DNA of 15,153 nucleotides from an uncultured Clostridia bacterium (GTDB lineage: Bacteria; Bacillota; Clostridia; Lachnospirales; Bianqueaceae): the NCBI GenBank assembly GCA_947570515.1, contig CANOUM010000023.1, forward strand, positions 1 through 15,153, given 5' to 3'. A program made the translations under genes and the position numbers. Under the pieces are notes generated by a model. That model was given only the letters and a program-made list of their open reading frames with translations. It was not told the DNA's origin and searched no databases. How positions within the stretch are numbered: the stretch's first letter is position 1; the number at the start of each line of letters is the position of its first letter. Below are positions 7,048 through 14,222 of this stretch, in pieces.

Positions 7048-8336
7048 ACTTTCATCCTAAACATATCTTTGAGTTTTAACCGGTTTCCATAATGCAGAAC
7101 CGAAGCAGTATAAATACGGATCGAAACGGCGGCAATCACTACAATGGCTGCCAGCAGTGCGGCGATAGAGAGCATAATATCCATCATCGGTACATCGCCG
7201 TTTAGAATTTTAAAGGGAACGATAAAAGGAGAGCAGAAGGGAATATAAATCGCAACCTTCTGCAGCATAGAATCTGCGCCGGATCCGGAAATAGCTGCAA
7301 AATATCCAACGTAGAATGAAACCATCGCAATCAGCACCACCGGCATCATGGCCGAATTAAGATCCTCAATTTTACTGACGGATGCTCCGCATACGGCATT
7401 CATCACAGCATACAGCGTATATCCCAAAACAAAATAAATCAGAATGATCACCGCTCTTTCCAGGGTAAAGGAAGATAAGGACAGCGGCATTCCCATGATG
7501 AGATAATCTGCCGGAACCAGATAATGATAACAGATGGCGGCAAATGCAATAATTCCGCCGAACTGCAGCAATCCCAGCACGCCCATTGCTAAACATTTTC
7601 CAATTAAAATCCGGGAAGGTTTAGCGGATACGACCAGGGTTTCCATAACACGGGATGTCTTCTCTGTTGCAATGGACATGGATACACCGTATCCATAATA
7701 ATAAATCGCAAAGAAGATCAGCATAGTGATGACAATGCCCAGTATATAGCCGGACAGATCCATTTCGCCGGCAATACTGCTGGTCACCGTCAGCTGCACA
7801 TTCAAAAGGCTCTCTACTGACTCACTTTTTACTCCTTGTTCCTGCAGCTGATTCGCAATATATTGACGTGTCAGCACATCTCCTGCCTGATTGCTGCCCA
7901 CTCCGGACATAAAATCCTTTGTCATAACCGATATCATAGGCGGTTCATTTTCCTTTTCTGCCGGTATGATCAGGATCATAGAAAGCTCTGCATTCTCTGC
8001 AATCTCCTGCTGATACGCTTCTGTTTTAGCCGCATCGCCCTCTTCAAAGGTAACCTCAGGCACTGCCTTCTGTAGTGCCTGCATTCCGCCCGGAATCGCA
8101 TTTTGCACGTCAATATAGTAGCACCGTCCCTCCGGTGTTACCTCTTCCTGCGCTTCCTGCTCTGTCACAGCTTCGGGTGCACCAGCCGGCTCGTCTTCTG
8201 CACCACTGCTTGTAAATTTGACAATTAAACAAGCGCCTAACACAACTGCCATTAGTATAATGGTCGATATTTTAAATGCTTTCTTGCGTGCTGCATCCTT
8301 AAGCGTATATAAAAATACTGTCCAAATCTGTCTCAT
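7044..8336 (-). CDS. ABC-2 type transporter permease (NatB-like)
   Basis: This integral membrane protein of 430 residues has one N-terminal membrane helix (about 23-40), a large external domain (about 42-192, acidic near its start) and five further helices at about 195-216, 250-271, 295-318, 330-350 and 385-408. This one-plus-five layout with an external loop is that of the NatB/YhaP group of ABC-2 exporters. The conserved cytoplasmic stretch EKTSRVMETL (225-234) after the second helix supports the family. It overlaps the ATPase upstream and the methyltransferase downstream by 4 bp each (ATGA), so it is translated with its ATPase. Homologs export sodium ions or antimicrobial compounds; the substrate cannot be told from this sequence. 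Confidence 0.9.
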   Translation of the reverse strand: MRQIWTVFLYTLKDAARKKAFKISTIILMAVVLGACLIVKFTSSGAEDEPAGAPEAVTEQEAQEEVTPEGRCYYIDVQNAIPGGMQALQKAVPEVTFEEGDAAKTEAYQQEIAENAELSMILIIPAEKENEPPMISVMTKDFMSGVGSNQAGDVLTRQYIANQLQEQGVKSESVESLLNVQLTVTSSIAGEMDLSGYILGIVITMLIFFAIYYYGYGVSMSIATEKTSRVMETLVVSAKPSRILIGKCLAMGVLGLLQFGGIIAFAAICYHYLVPADYLIMGMPLSLSSFTLERAVIILIYFVLGYTLYAVMNAVCGASVSKIEDLNSAMMPVVLIAMVSFYVGYFAAISGSGADSMLQKVAIYIPFCSPFIVPFKILNGDVPMMDIMLSIAALLAAIVVIAAVSIRIYTASVLHYGNRLKLKDMFRMKV

Positions 8337-9232
8337 TGCAAAACCTCTCCTACTTTCTCAATAAAAATCTCATTTAGCGATGGCTCCCGAATCTCAAACT
8401 TTGTGGGATAAAATCCCTGTGAAACCATATGTGAAAGCAAAGCATTGGCCATATCATCTCCCTGGATCCTGTATTCTGTTTCATTGGCCCGTTTTTCCAG
8501 AATCTCCAGACCCAGTCCCTTAGCCGTTTCATCCACATCCGTATCGCAGCTGACAACTAAATTGGTATGACCATATCCTCGCTTGATCTCCCGCAGATTG
8601 CCCAACAGCTTTGTCTGGCCATGATGCAAAATCAAAATATTTTCACAGTATTCCTCTACGGTTCCCATCTGATGACTGCTCATCACAATATATCGCTTTT
8701 CTTCAATCAGATCTTCTAAAAGTCCTCGTAAAACCTCTGTATTGACCGGATCCAAGCCGCTAAAGGGTTCATCCAGAAAAATCAGCTCCGGATTATGCAC
8801 CAATGTTGAAATCAGCTGAATCTTCTGCTGATTTCCCTTAGAAAGCTTCTCTACCAGCATATCCTTATATTCCATCATGCCAAGACGATCCAGATATTTG
8901 AGCGCAGACTCTCTGGCATCAATCCGGTTCATCCCGCGCAGCATACCAAAGTATACCAGCTGCTCGATCACCTTATTTTTCATATAGATGCCTCGCTCTT
9001 CCGGCATATACCCAAAACTCAGCGTGTCCCTGCTAATAGCAGTTCCATTCCACAAAGCGCTCCCTTGATCCGCATGCATAATTCCAAGGATCATACGGAT
9101 TGTGGTTGTCTTCCCTGCTCCGTTGGTGCCAATCAGACCAAAGATTCCCGGCCGTTCCATTTGAAAGCTCAAATGATCTACCGCCACCTTTGTTCCAAAC
9201 GTCTTACATAATTGATCTACTACCAGTGCCAT
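8333..9232 (-). CDS. ABC transporter ATP-binding protein (NatA-like)
   Basis: This 299-residue ATPase powers the permease encoded directly downstream. It shows Walker A GTNGAGKT (35-42), the signature LSKGNQQ (130-136), Walker B LIFLDEP (150-156) and the switch His187 in SSHQM. The C-terminal extension of about 90 residues, including the EPSLNEIFI segment, is typical of NatA/YhaQ-type exporters. The frame is open upstream to 9271, which would overlap nagB, but the ATG at 9232 has a GGAGGG ribosome site just upstream and begins the conserved nucleotide-binding domain. There are 29 bp between it and the nagB stop. Confidence 0.93.
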   Translation of the reverse strand: MALVVDQLCKTFGTKVAVDHLSFQMERPGIFGLIGTNGAGKTTTIRMILGIMHADQGSALWNGTAISRDTLSFGYMPEERGIYMKNKVIEQLVYFGMLRGMNRIDARESALKYLDRLGMMEYKDMLVEKLSKGNQQKIQLISTLVHNPELIFLDEPFSGLDPVNTEVLRGLLEDLIEEKRYIVMSSHQMGTVEEYCENILILHHGQTKLLGNLREIKRGYGHTNLVVSCDTDVDETAKGLGLEILEKRANETEYRIQGDDMANALLSHMVSQGFYPTKFEIREPSLNEIFIEKVGEVLQ

Positions 9233-9261
9233 AATTCCCTCCGTTTTTAAAGCTCTATATT

Positions 9262-10044
9262 TTACAGCCACCCTGCTGTCAGCAGCTCTTTACCGCTTTC
9301 ATGATCTATATACAAATTTGCATTCGAATGCACTCGCAAAATGCTGGCCGGCACCTGTTCACGAATTTCTCCCATGACAGTTTTACCAACTGCCTCTGCT
9401 TTGGTTGCCGCGGGCACCATGCAGAATATCTGCTTCGCCTGCATCAATGCCGGAATGGTCAAAGTCAGCGCATGCGCCGGCACCTGCTGCAGCTTTTCAA
9501 AGCATCCATCATTGACTTGCTGCTTACGGCACCGCTCGTCAAGTGCAACCTCCTTCACCAGATCCGTATCATCAAAATGCGCTACATGCGGATCATTAAA
9601 GGCAATATGGCCATTTTCCCCAATTCCCATAAATACAATATCCGCTGGGTTTTTCTGTAAAAGCGCCGTATAGCGCTGTATCTCCTTCTGTATATCCGCG
9701 GCTCCACCGTCTAAGTATTCTACTTTCGCAAAAGGAACACGCGTAAAAATACTCCGGCGCAAAAAATTACCAAAGCCCTGCGGTGCCTCTACCGGCAGTC
9801 CAATGTATTCATCCATGTGATATGCATACACCTTTGTCCAGTCCACATCGCTCTCGCACAGCGCTGCCAAAAACTCATTCTGTGAAGGCGCCGCCGCAAA
9901 AATCACATGGCAGCTCCCCTTCTCGCGAATCACAGCTTTAAGTGCCTCTACCGCTTCTGCCGCCGCCAGTTTCCCCAGCGCCTTTCGGCTTTCCAGCAGC
10001 TTCACTGTCAGCCGCCCCGCCTTTTTCATTATCTGATTTTCCAT
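9262..10044 (-). CDS. nagB: Glucosamine-6-phosphate deaminase family protein (NagB-like, divergent subfamily)
   Basis: The family isomerises and deaminates glucosamine-6-phosphate to fructose-6-phosphate and ammonia, sending amino sugars into glycolysis. The 260-residue sequence has the hallmark HMDEY (76-80, catalytic Asp78), GIGENGHIAFNDP (140-152) and ATKAEAV (213-219) motifs. Compared with the Escherichia coli enzyme, the DGHIAFNE active-site block reads NGHIAFND, so Asn144 and Asp151 replace the usual Asp and Glu, and the phosphate-loop region reads AAAPSQ (50-55) instead of a GGTP-type loop. These changes mark a separate subgroup that may act on a related sugar phosphate. The start is set by an AAGGAGA ribosome site at about 10050-10056. 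It is the first gene of the operon that continues to malQ. I am sure of the family, less of the substrate. Confidence 0.85.
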   Translation of the reverse strand: MENQIMKKAGRLTVKLLESRKALGKLAAAEAVEALKAVIREKGSCHVIFAAAPSQNEFLAALCESDVDWTKVYAYHMDEYIGLPVEAPQGFGNFLRRSIFTRVPFAKVEYLDGGAADIQKEIQRYTALLQKNPADIVFMGIGENGHIAFNDPHVAHFDDTDLVKEVALDERCRKQQVNDGCFEKLQQVPAHALTLTIPALMQAKQIFCMVPAATKAEAVGKTVMGEIREQVPASILRVHSNANLYIDHESGKELLTAGWL

Positions 10045-10059
10045 CTGTTTCTCCTTATA

Positions 10060-10098
10060 AAACGCATAACACAGTACACGTATCTGCGTTTATTATAC
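10060..10098 (-). promoter_or_regulatory. Predicted operon promoter (-10) with adjacent inverted repeat upstream of nagB
   Basis: On the minus strand a perfect TATAAT (10092-10097) lies about 50 bp upstream of the nagB ATG. I see no good -35 box at the right distance. Directly after it comes an inverted repeat, TGCGTTT (10085-10091) with AAACGCA (10060-10066), spaced by 18 bp, covering the expected start of transcription and ending just before the ribosome site. It could be a leader hairpin or an operator. It shares the GTATAATA-plus-stem layout with the repeat element ends. Confidence 0.45.
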
Positions 10099-10103
10099 TA
10101 CAA

Positions 10104-10142
10104 ACTTTCTAGAGAGAAAAGAATTAAAGTTTCTCTTAAAGT
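10104..10142 (-). terminator. Possible weak terminator hairpin downstream of cbiK
   Basis: An AT-rich hairpin lies 15 bp after the cbiK stop: AGAGAAA (10113-10119) pairs with TTTCTCT (10130-10136) around 10 nt, extended by ACTTT and AAAGT outer arms (10104-10108 with 10138-10142). The T-run after it is short, so termination may be inefficient. It separates cbiK from the nagB promoter. Confidence 0.35.
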
Positions 10143-10156
10143 ATTTTTATGCATTC

Positions 10157-10921
10157 TCATCTGAAGCTGTACAGCTCGCGAAGCTGCTGCCTGTATATCG
10201 CTCTGACCTTCGGATACTCGCCCAGTCCCTTCGCCACAGTTCGTACTGCATATCCATTCGCCTCTAAAAAACCTTGCCAGCTTTCTTCTCCTGTCCCGCA
10301 CATATCCTGCAGCACATGCCTCCCCGTAGTTAAAAGCAGCGGCGCCAGCACCAATTTTTTTACTCTCGCTGCCTTGATCGCCCTTAATTCTTTATTCTCC
10401 ATCGTAACCACGGCCGCCCGTCCTCTGCCGTCCGCATTAAACGCCTGCTCCAGCTCATCATAAACTAAATGCTCTCCGCTTCGCATTCCATGTGCCATCA
10501 GTACCAATAGCTCTCCCTCCTCCGGCACAATTTCTTCTTTTAAGGCCCTGGCCAGCCTTTCTCGATAGACCGCCCCTTCCAAAAGCGGAACGCCCAGTAC
10601 CAGCTTTTTAAAGCATGCGCTGTATTCCTCCGCCTGCTGCTTCAGCTTAGCAAATTCGTGCCCCGCTGCCAAATGGGTCGGCAGCACCGCAACTTTCTCA
10701 TAATCCCTGCGCCGCAGGCATGCAAACGCTTCTTCCTCATTAAGCAGGTTCTTGCCGCGCGACCGCCAATAGGCAGCAACTCTTCGGCTGGTATATGCAG
10801 TAAACACATCATACTGCCCTTCCCCTTCCCGCCGGATCTCCTCTTCTATCTTCCCCAGCGTCTGATCCCATGCCGCCTCCTGCATCGTCCCAAAGCTAAC
10901 GACCAAAACAGCTGTCCTCAT
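10157..10921 (-). CDS. cbiK: Sirohydrochlorin cobaltochelatase, anaerobic type (CbiK)
   Basis: CbiK inserts cobalt into sirohydrochlorin (or its precorrin-2 counterpart) in the oxygen-independent cobalamin pathway, without ATP. The 254-residue length and two-lobed layout fit. The N-terminal VVSFGT (7-12), MAHGMRSGEH (142-151) with metal-ligand His144, Glu175 in VTMEN, and PLLLTTGRHVLQDMCG (194-209) with His202 correspond to the metal-binding residues of the family. The ATG at 10921 has an AGGAG ribosome site at 10931-10935. No other cobalamin gene and no cobalamin riboswitch is visible nearby. It lies 48 bp downstream of gltA on the same strand, with a hairpin in between, so it may be partly co-transcribed with the nfnA-gltA pair. 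Confidence 0.9.
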   Translation of the reverse strand: MRTAVLVVSFGTMQEAAWDQTLGKIEEEIRREGEGQYDVFTAYTSRRVAAYWRSRGKNLLNEEEAFACLRRRDYEKVAVLPTHLAAGHEFAKLKQQAEEYSACFKKLVLGVPLLEGAVYRERLARALKEEIVPEEGELLVLMAHGMRSGEHLVYDELEQAFNADGRGRAAVVTMENKELRAIKAARVKKLVLAPLLLTTGRHVLQDMCGTGEESWQGFLEANGYAVRTVAKGLGEYPKVRAIYRQQLRELYSFR

Positions 10922-10943
10922 TGTCTTCTTCTCCTAGTAAAGA

Positions 10944-10963
10944 AGAGGCGCCTATGCACCTCT
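10944..10963 (-). terminator. Hairpin between gltA and cbiK
   Basis: On the minus strand AGAGGTGC (10956-10963) pairs with GCGCCTCT (10944-10951), with one G-T wobble, around a 4-nt loop. TCTTTACT follows. It starts 7 bp after the gltA stop and ends before the cbiK ribosome site. The T-tract is interrupted, so it may be a partial terminator that lowers cbiK expression relative to gltA. Confidence 0.5.
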
Positions 10964-10969
10964 CCCCTT

Positions 10970-12355
10970 TTACTTATTTTGAATATATTCATCAATTGCT
11001 TTAGCCGCCGTCTTACCGGCGCCCATAGCCAAAATCACAGTGGCAGCTCCTGTCACCGCATCGCCCCCGGCAAACACCCCTTGCCTCGATGTCTGTCCTG
11101 TGGTCTCCTCTGCGACGATTCCGCCCCATCTCTGTGTTTTCAGTCCATCTGTCGTAAGCTTAATCAGCGGATTCGGTGATGTGCCGATCGCCATGATCAC
11201 ACAATCTGCCTCCAGCACAAACTCCGAACCGACCTTCTCTACGGGTCGTCTCCGTCCGGATGCATCCGGCTCTCTCAGCTCCATCTGAATACACTCGATC
11301 CCGCCTACAAAGCCATGTCCATCATCTAAAATGCGTACCGGATTGCTCAGCATGCAAAACTGAATCCCCTCTTCTTTCGCATGTTCCACCTCTTCACGCC
11401 GAGCCGGAAGCTCCGCCTCCGATCTGCGGTATACAATAGACACCTCTTCAGCCCCGAGCCTCTTGGCGCAGCGCGCCGCATCCATAGCCACATTGCCGCC
11501 GCCCACGACAGCCACCTTCCTCGCCTTCTGAATCGGCGTCTGACTATCACTGCGATAAGCCTTCATCAAATTAGTACGCGTCAAAAACTCATTCGCTGAG
11601 TACACTCCATTCAGTGCTTCTCCCGGAATATTCATAAACCGCGGCAGCCCCGCGCCGGATCCGATAAATACGGCCTCAAATTCCTCCAGCAGCTCATCTA
11701 CTGTCAGCACCTTGCCAATGACCATATTCGTTTCAATCTTGACCCCCAGGGCTTTCAGCGTCTCAATCTCCTTCTGCACAATCGTCTTCGGCAAACGAAA
11801 CTCCGGAATCCCATACATCAGCACGCCGCCGGCCACATGCAGCGCCTCAAAAACTGTCACATCATATCCTTTTTTTGCCAGATCTCCCGCACAGCTAAGG
11901 CCGGCAGGGCCGGAACCAATCACGGCTACCCGATGACCATTTCCCGGCATGCGATGCGCAGCATCTCTGCTGTTTGCATTATGCCAATCGGCGACAAAGC
12001 GCTCCAGCCTGCCAATAGCAACAGGTTCTCCCTTGATTCCGCGTACGCAGCGGCTCTCGCACTGCACCTCCTGCGGACACACGCGGCCACACACAGCTGG
12101 CAGCGAGCTCGATCTCTGAATGATCTGATAAGCCTCTTCAAAATCCTCTTCGGTAATCTTCTGAATGAACTCCGGAATATCAATTGCCACCGGGCAGCTC
12201 CCCACACAGGGCTTATTTTTGCAATGCAGGCATCGGCTTGCTTCCTTCAGAGCCTGCTCCTTCGTATATCCCTGCGCTACCTCTTCAAAGTTCCCAGAAC
12301 GAATCTGCGGATCCTGTACCGGCATTGACTGTCTTTCTATTTTCATATCTGCCAT
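10970..12355 (-). CDS. gltA: NfnB-type ferredoxin:NADP oxidoreductase large subunit (GltA/glutamate synthase small-chain family)
   Basis: This 461-residue flavoprotein is commonly labelled glutamate synthase small chain. Its N-terminal domain binds two [4Fe-4S] clusters through Cys42/45/50/54 and Cys89/93/99/103. A FAD-binding GSGPAG motif follows (147-152), then a second Rossmann domain for NAD(P)H with GGGNVAMD (285-292). The FAD C-terminal motif GVFAGGDAVTGAATV is at 426-440. Because nfnA lies directly upstream (21 bp gap) and no large glutamate synthase subunit is present, the pair most likely forms an NfnAB/SfnAB or sulfide dehydrogenase-type complex that couples NADH, NADPH and ferredoxin by flavin-based electron bifurcation. 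The ATG at 12355 has GGAGG about 13 nt upstream, a rather long spacing, but I see no better start. Confidence 0.92.
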   Translation of the reverse strand: MADMKIERQSMPVQDPQIRSGNFEEVAQGYTKEQALKEASRCLHCKNKPCVGSCPVAIDIPEFIQKITEEDFEEAYQIIQRSSSLPAVCGRVCPQEVQCESRCVRGIKGEPVAIGRLERFVADWHNANSRDAAHRMPGNGHRVAVIGSGPAGLSCAGDLAKKGYDVTVFEALHVAGGVLMYGIPEFRLPKTIVQKEIETLKALGVKIETNMVIGKVLTVDELLEEFEAVFIGSGAGLPRFMNIPGEALNGVYSANEFLTRTNLMKAYRSDSQTPIQKARKVAVVGGGNVAMDAARCAKRLGAEEVSIVYRRSEAELPARREEVEHAKEEGIQFCMLSNPVRILDDGHGFVGGIECIQMELREPDASGRRRPVEKVGSEFVLEADCVIMAIGTSPNPLIKLTTDGLKTQRWGGIVAEETTGQTSRQGVFAGGDAVTGAATVILAMGAGKTAAKAIDEYIQNK

Positions 12356-12376
12356 TCTATCTTTGATTCCTCCGCT

Positions 12377-13216
12377 TTACTTTGCCTGCTCAAAAAGATG
12401 ACAAGCCTCTTCATATGCCTCTCGCTCAAAAGGCTTATACATAGCGCTGCGCGCCATCGCCTCATCAAAATCCACTTCATGTCCATCAAAATCCGGGCCA
12501 TCCACGCAGGCAAACTTAGTTTCTCCCCCCACCGTCAGGCGACAGCCGCCGCACATGCCGGTTCCGTCAATCATAATCGGATTCATAGAAACCACGGTTT
12601 TAATCCCATACTCTTTGGTGAGCTGACAAACAAATTTCATCATAACCAGAGGCCCAATCGCAATCACCTCGTCATATACGCTGCCTGCCTCAATCATCTC
12701 TTTTAAAGCATCCGTCACCAGACCCTTGCTGCCATAGGAGCCATCATCCGTACAAATGCGCAGCTTGTCGCTGACGCTTTCAAACTCCTTTTCCAAAATG
12801 ACTAAATTATGACTGCGAAATCCAATAATGCTATGCACCTCGGCGCCTTCCTCATGCAGCTTTTTTGCAACCGGATAGGCGATTGCACAGCCCACACCGC
12901 CGCCGATGACGGCAACCTTTTTCAGCCCCTCTGTTTCGGTTGCTTTTCCCAGGGGTCCGACAAAATCCTGCAGCACATCCCCTTCATTCAAATGATTCAG
13001 TCGCTTTGTCGTCGCACCTACAATCTGAAAAATAATTGTAATCGTACCATTTTCCCGATCATAATCCGCAATCGTCAGCGGAATCCTTTCCCCTTCCTCA
13101 TCAACACGCAGAATAATAAACTGTCCTGGCTGCGCCTTTTTTGCAATGAGAGGAGCTTCTATGTCCATCTTCGTTACTGTTGGATTTAAACTTTCTTTAT
13201 GAATAATTCGAAACAT
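12377..13216 (-). CDS. nfnA: NfnA-type ferredoxin-NAD(P)H reductase small subunit (sulfide dehydrogenase SudB-like)
   Basis: This 279-residue subunit belongs to the ferredoxin-NADP reductase/PyrK superfamily. It has a FAD-binding barrel with RIPLT (44-48), a nucleotide-binding domain with VIGGGVGCAIAYP (103-115), and a C-terminal iron-sulfur motif. That motif is Asp217-x4-Cys222-x2-Cys225-x11-Cys237; an Asp in place of the first Cys is the known ligand set of the NfnA and SudB [2Fe-2S] cluster and separates them from PyrK. I chose ATG 13216 because a GGAGAT ribosome site lies at the right distance; an ATG four codons earlier overlaps that site. It is the first gene of the nfnA-gltA pair and has an extended -10 promoter about 50 bp upstream. 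Confidence 0.92.
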   Translation of the reverse strand: MFRIIHKESLNPTVTKMDIEAPLIAKKAQPGQFIILRVDEEGERIPLTIADYDRENGTITIIFQIVGATTKRLNHLNEGDVLQDFVGPLGKATETEGLKKVAVIGGGVGCAIAYPVAKKLHEEGAEVHSIIGFRSHNLVILEKEFESVSDKLRICTDDGSYGSKGLVTDALKEMIEAGSVYDEVIAIGPLVMMKFVCQLTKEYGIKTVVSMNPIMIDGTGMCGGCRLTVGGETKFACVDGPDFDGHEVDFDEAMARSAMYKPFEREAYEEACHLFEQAK

Positions 13217-13265
13217 GTCAATCTCCATTTCTGGTTCAAGCTTACTGTATCTTCACCAGTTTAAA

Positions 13266-13293
13266 ATTATATCAAAAATACGCCAAAAAGCAA
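13266..13293 (-). promoter_or_regulatory. Predicted extended -10 promoter of nfnA-gltA
   Basis: On the minus strand TGATATAAT gives an extended -10 element with perfect TATAAT (13266-13271). A poor -35 (TTGCTT, 13288-13293) lies 16 bp upstream, as is usual when the -10 is extended. The leader to the ATG at 13216 would be about 43 nt. Confidence 0.55.
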
Positions 13294-13302
13294 TAGCTCG
13301 CT

Positions 13303-14154
13303 TTAAAGACGCAATCTTCCCTCCAACGCTAAATACTGATCCAAAATCATACGGCTTACCTTCGCCCCAAATACATACGCCGGATGTTCGTCATGATAAA
13401 TGGGATCCGAAAAATTCTTATGCATCATCACAATCACATAATCCCCATAGGGCGTATGCACAATGCCTCCATCATTACGGCAGGCATCCATGCATCCGCT
13501 TTTAGAAGCTACATAGATAAGCTCCTCCTCTCCCGTATCCTCCGAGTCAAGAAAATAGGGAGGAAAGTCTCTGGTAATCATACAATTATAATGCTGTCTC
13601 TTTAAAATCGCGATCATCTCTTCACTGGCTTTGGGCGTGATCAGCTCGCGCCTTGCTAAGCGAGTGAAAATACTGGCATAATCTTTAGGGGTCGATGTTC
13701 CTAAACGTTCATACCGTTCAAAATCAATCGGATTATGCAAAACCGTGTCCATGCACCCTAAGCGCTGAATACATGCGTTAATCTGATCAATCCCTATATA
13801 CTCAATCATCATATTTGTCGCAATATTATCGCTGATAACCATCATCAACGCCGCAACATCTTTAACGAGCAATGTCGTTCCATAACTTAACTCACGAAAA
13901 ACGCCACTTCCCTCTACAAAATGTTCCTTTTTATAAATCAGTGAATCCTCCAGAGAAAGAATTCCTTTCTCAACCTGCTCATATAACGCTGCCAAGATAT
14001 ACGTCTTGATCGTACTCGCCGTTTCAAAGGGCTCCTTTTCATGAATTGCAATCGTATTTCCTTTCAGATCATCAAGGTATATCCCCATGACTCCATCGTA
14101 GCTGGCAAGCTCAGCAGCAATTCGTTTTTCTAATGTTAAACCAGGATGCATCAT
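13303..14154 (-). CDS. Class A beta-lactamase-fold serine hydrolase without signal peptide
   Basis: The 283-residue protein has the serine penicillin-recognising fold. Visible are Ser47-Thr-Ile-Lys50 (active-site SxxK), Ser108-Asp-Asn110 (SDN) and Lys218-Ser-Gly220 (KSG in place of KTG), all in the order and spacing of class A enzymes. There is no hydrophobic signal peptide or lipobox: the protein starts MMHPGLTLEKRI. The segment where class A enzymes carry the deacylating Glu166 (ExxLN) reads about NPIDFERYERLGTSTPKD (141-158) and shows no clear match. It may therefore be a peptidase, esterase or penicillin-binding relative rather than a resistance enzyme. The start is supported by an AAGGAGA ribosome site at about 14159-14165. 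It is divergently transcribed from the PHP gene. Confidence 0.85.
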   Translation of the reverse strand: MMHPGLTLEKRIAAELASYDGVMGIYLDDLKGNTIAIHEKEPFETASTIKTYILAALYEQVEKGILSLEDSLIYKKEHFVEGSGVFRELSYGTTLLVKDVAALMMVISDNIATNMMIEYIGIDQINACIQRLGCMDTVLHNPIDFERYERLGTSTPKDYASIFTRLARRELITPKASEEMIAILKRQHYNCMITRDFPPYFLDSEDTGEEELIYVASKSGCMDACRNDGGIVHTPYGDYVIVMMHKNFSDPIYHDEHPAYVFGAKVSRMILDQYLALEGRLRL

Positions 14155-14175
14155 TTCATCTCCTTATATAAAAGC

Positions 14176-14208
14176 AAATATCTTTGTTTATTAAAGCAAA
14201 AGATATTT
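14176..14208. promoter_or_regulatory. 10-bp inverted repeat around the serine hydrolase -10 box
   Basis: AAATATCTTT (14176-14185) and AAAGATATTT (14199-14208) are perfect inverted copies separated by 13 bp. The centre contains the predicted minus-strand -10 box (14190-14195). The two arms are 23 bp apart, about two helical turns, which suits a dimeric repressor site. It does not resemble the TACA/TGTA operators of BlaI. An AT-rich chance match is possible. Confidence 0.4.
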
Positions 14209-14218
14209 TTCTTGTCAA
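14190..14218 (-). promoter_or_regulatory. Predicted promoter of the serine hydrolase gene
   Basis: On the minus strand a perfect TTGACA (14213-14218) is followed after exactly 17 bp by TTTAAT (14190-14195, five of six matches). The leader to the ATG at 14154 would be about 30 nt and contains the ribosome site. Confidence 0.65.
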
Positions 14219-14222
14219 GAGT

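Noticed and set aside
9233..9271. 13-residue N-terminal extension of the ABC ATPase
   Set aside because: It overlaps the nagB end, and the GGAGGG site lies within it, in position for the ATG at 9232.
10922..10969. Cobalamin riboswitch upstream of cbiK
   Set aside because: The gap is only 48 bp, far too short, and no B12-box-like sequence is seen.
10658..11179. 173-residue plus-strand frame over cbiK and gltA
   Set aside because: It is antisense to two well-supported genes and crosses their junction; no recognisable protein features.
13285..13302. Terminator after the serine hydrolase gene
   Set aside because: The minus-strand stem AAAGC/GCTTT is only 5 bp with a short T-run and coincides with the nfnA -35 region; too weak to list.
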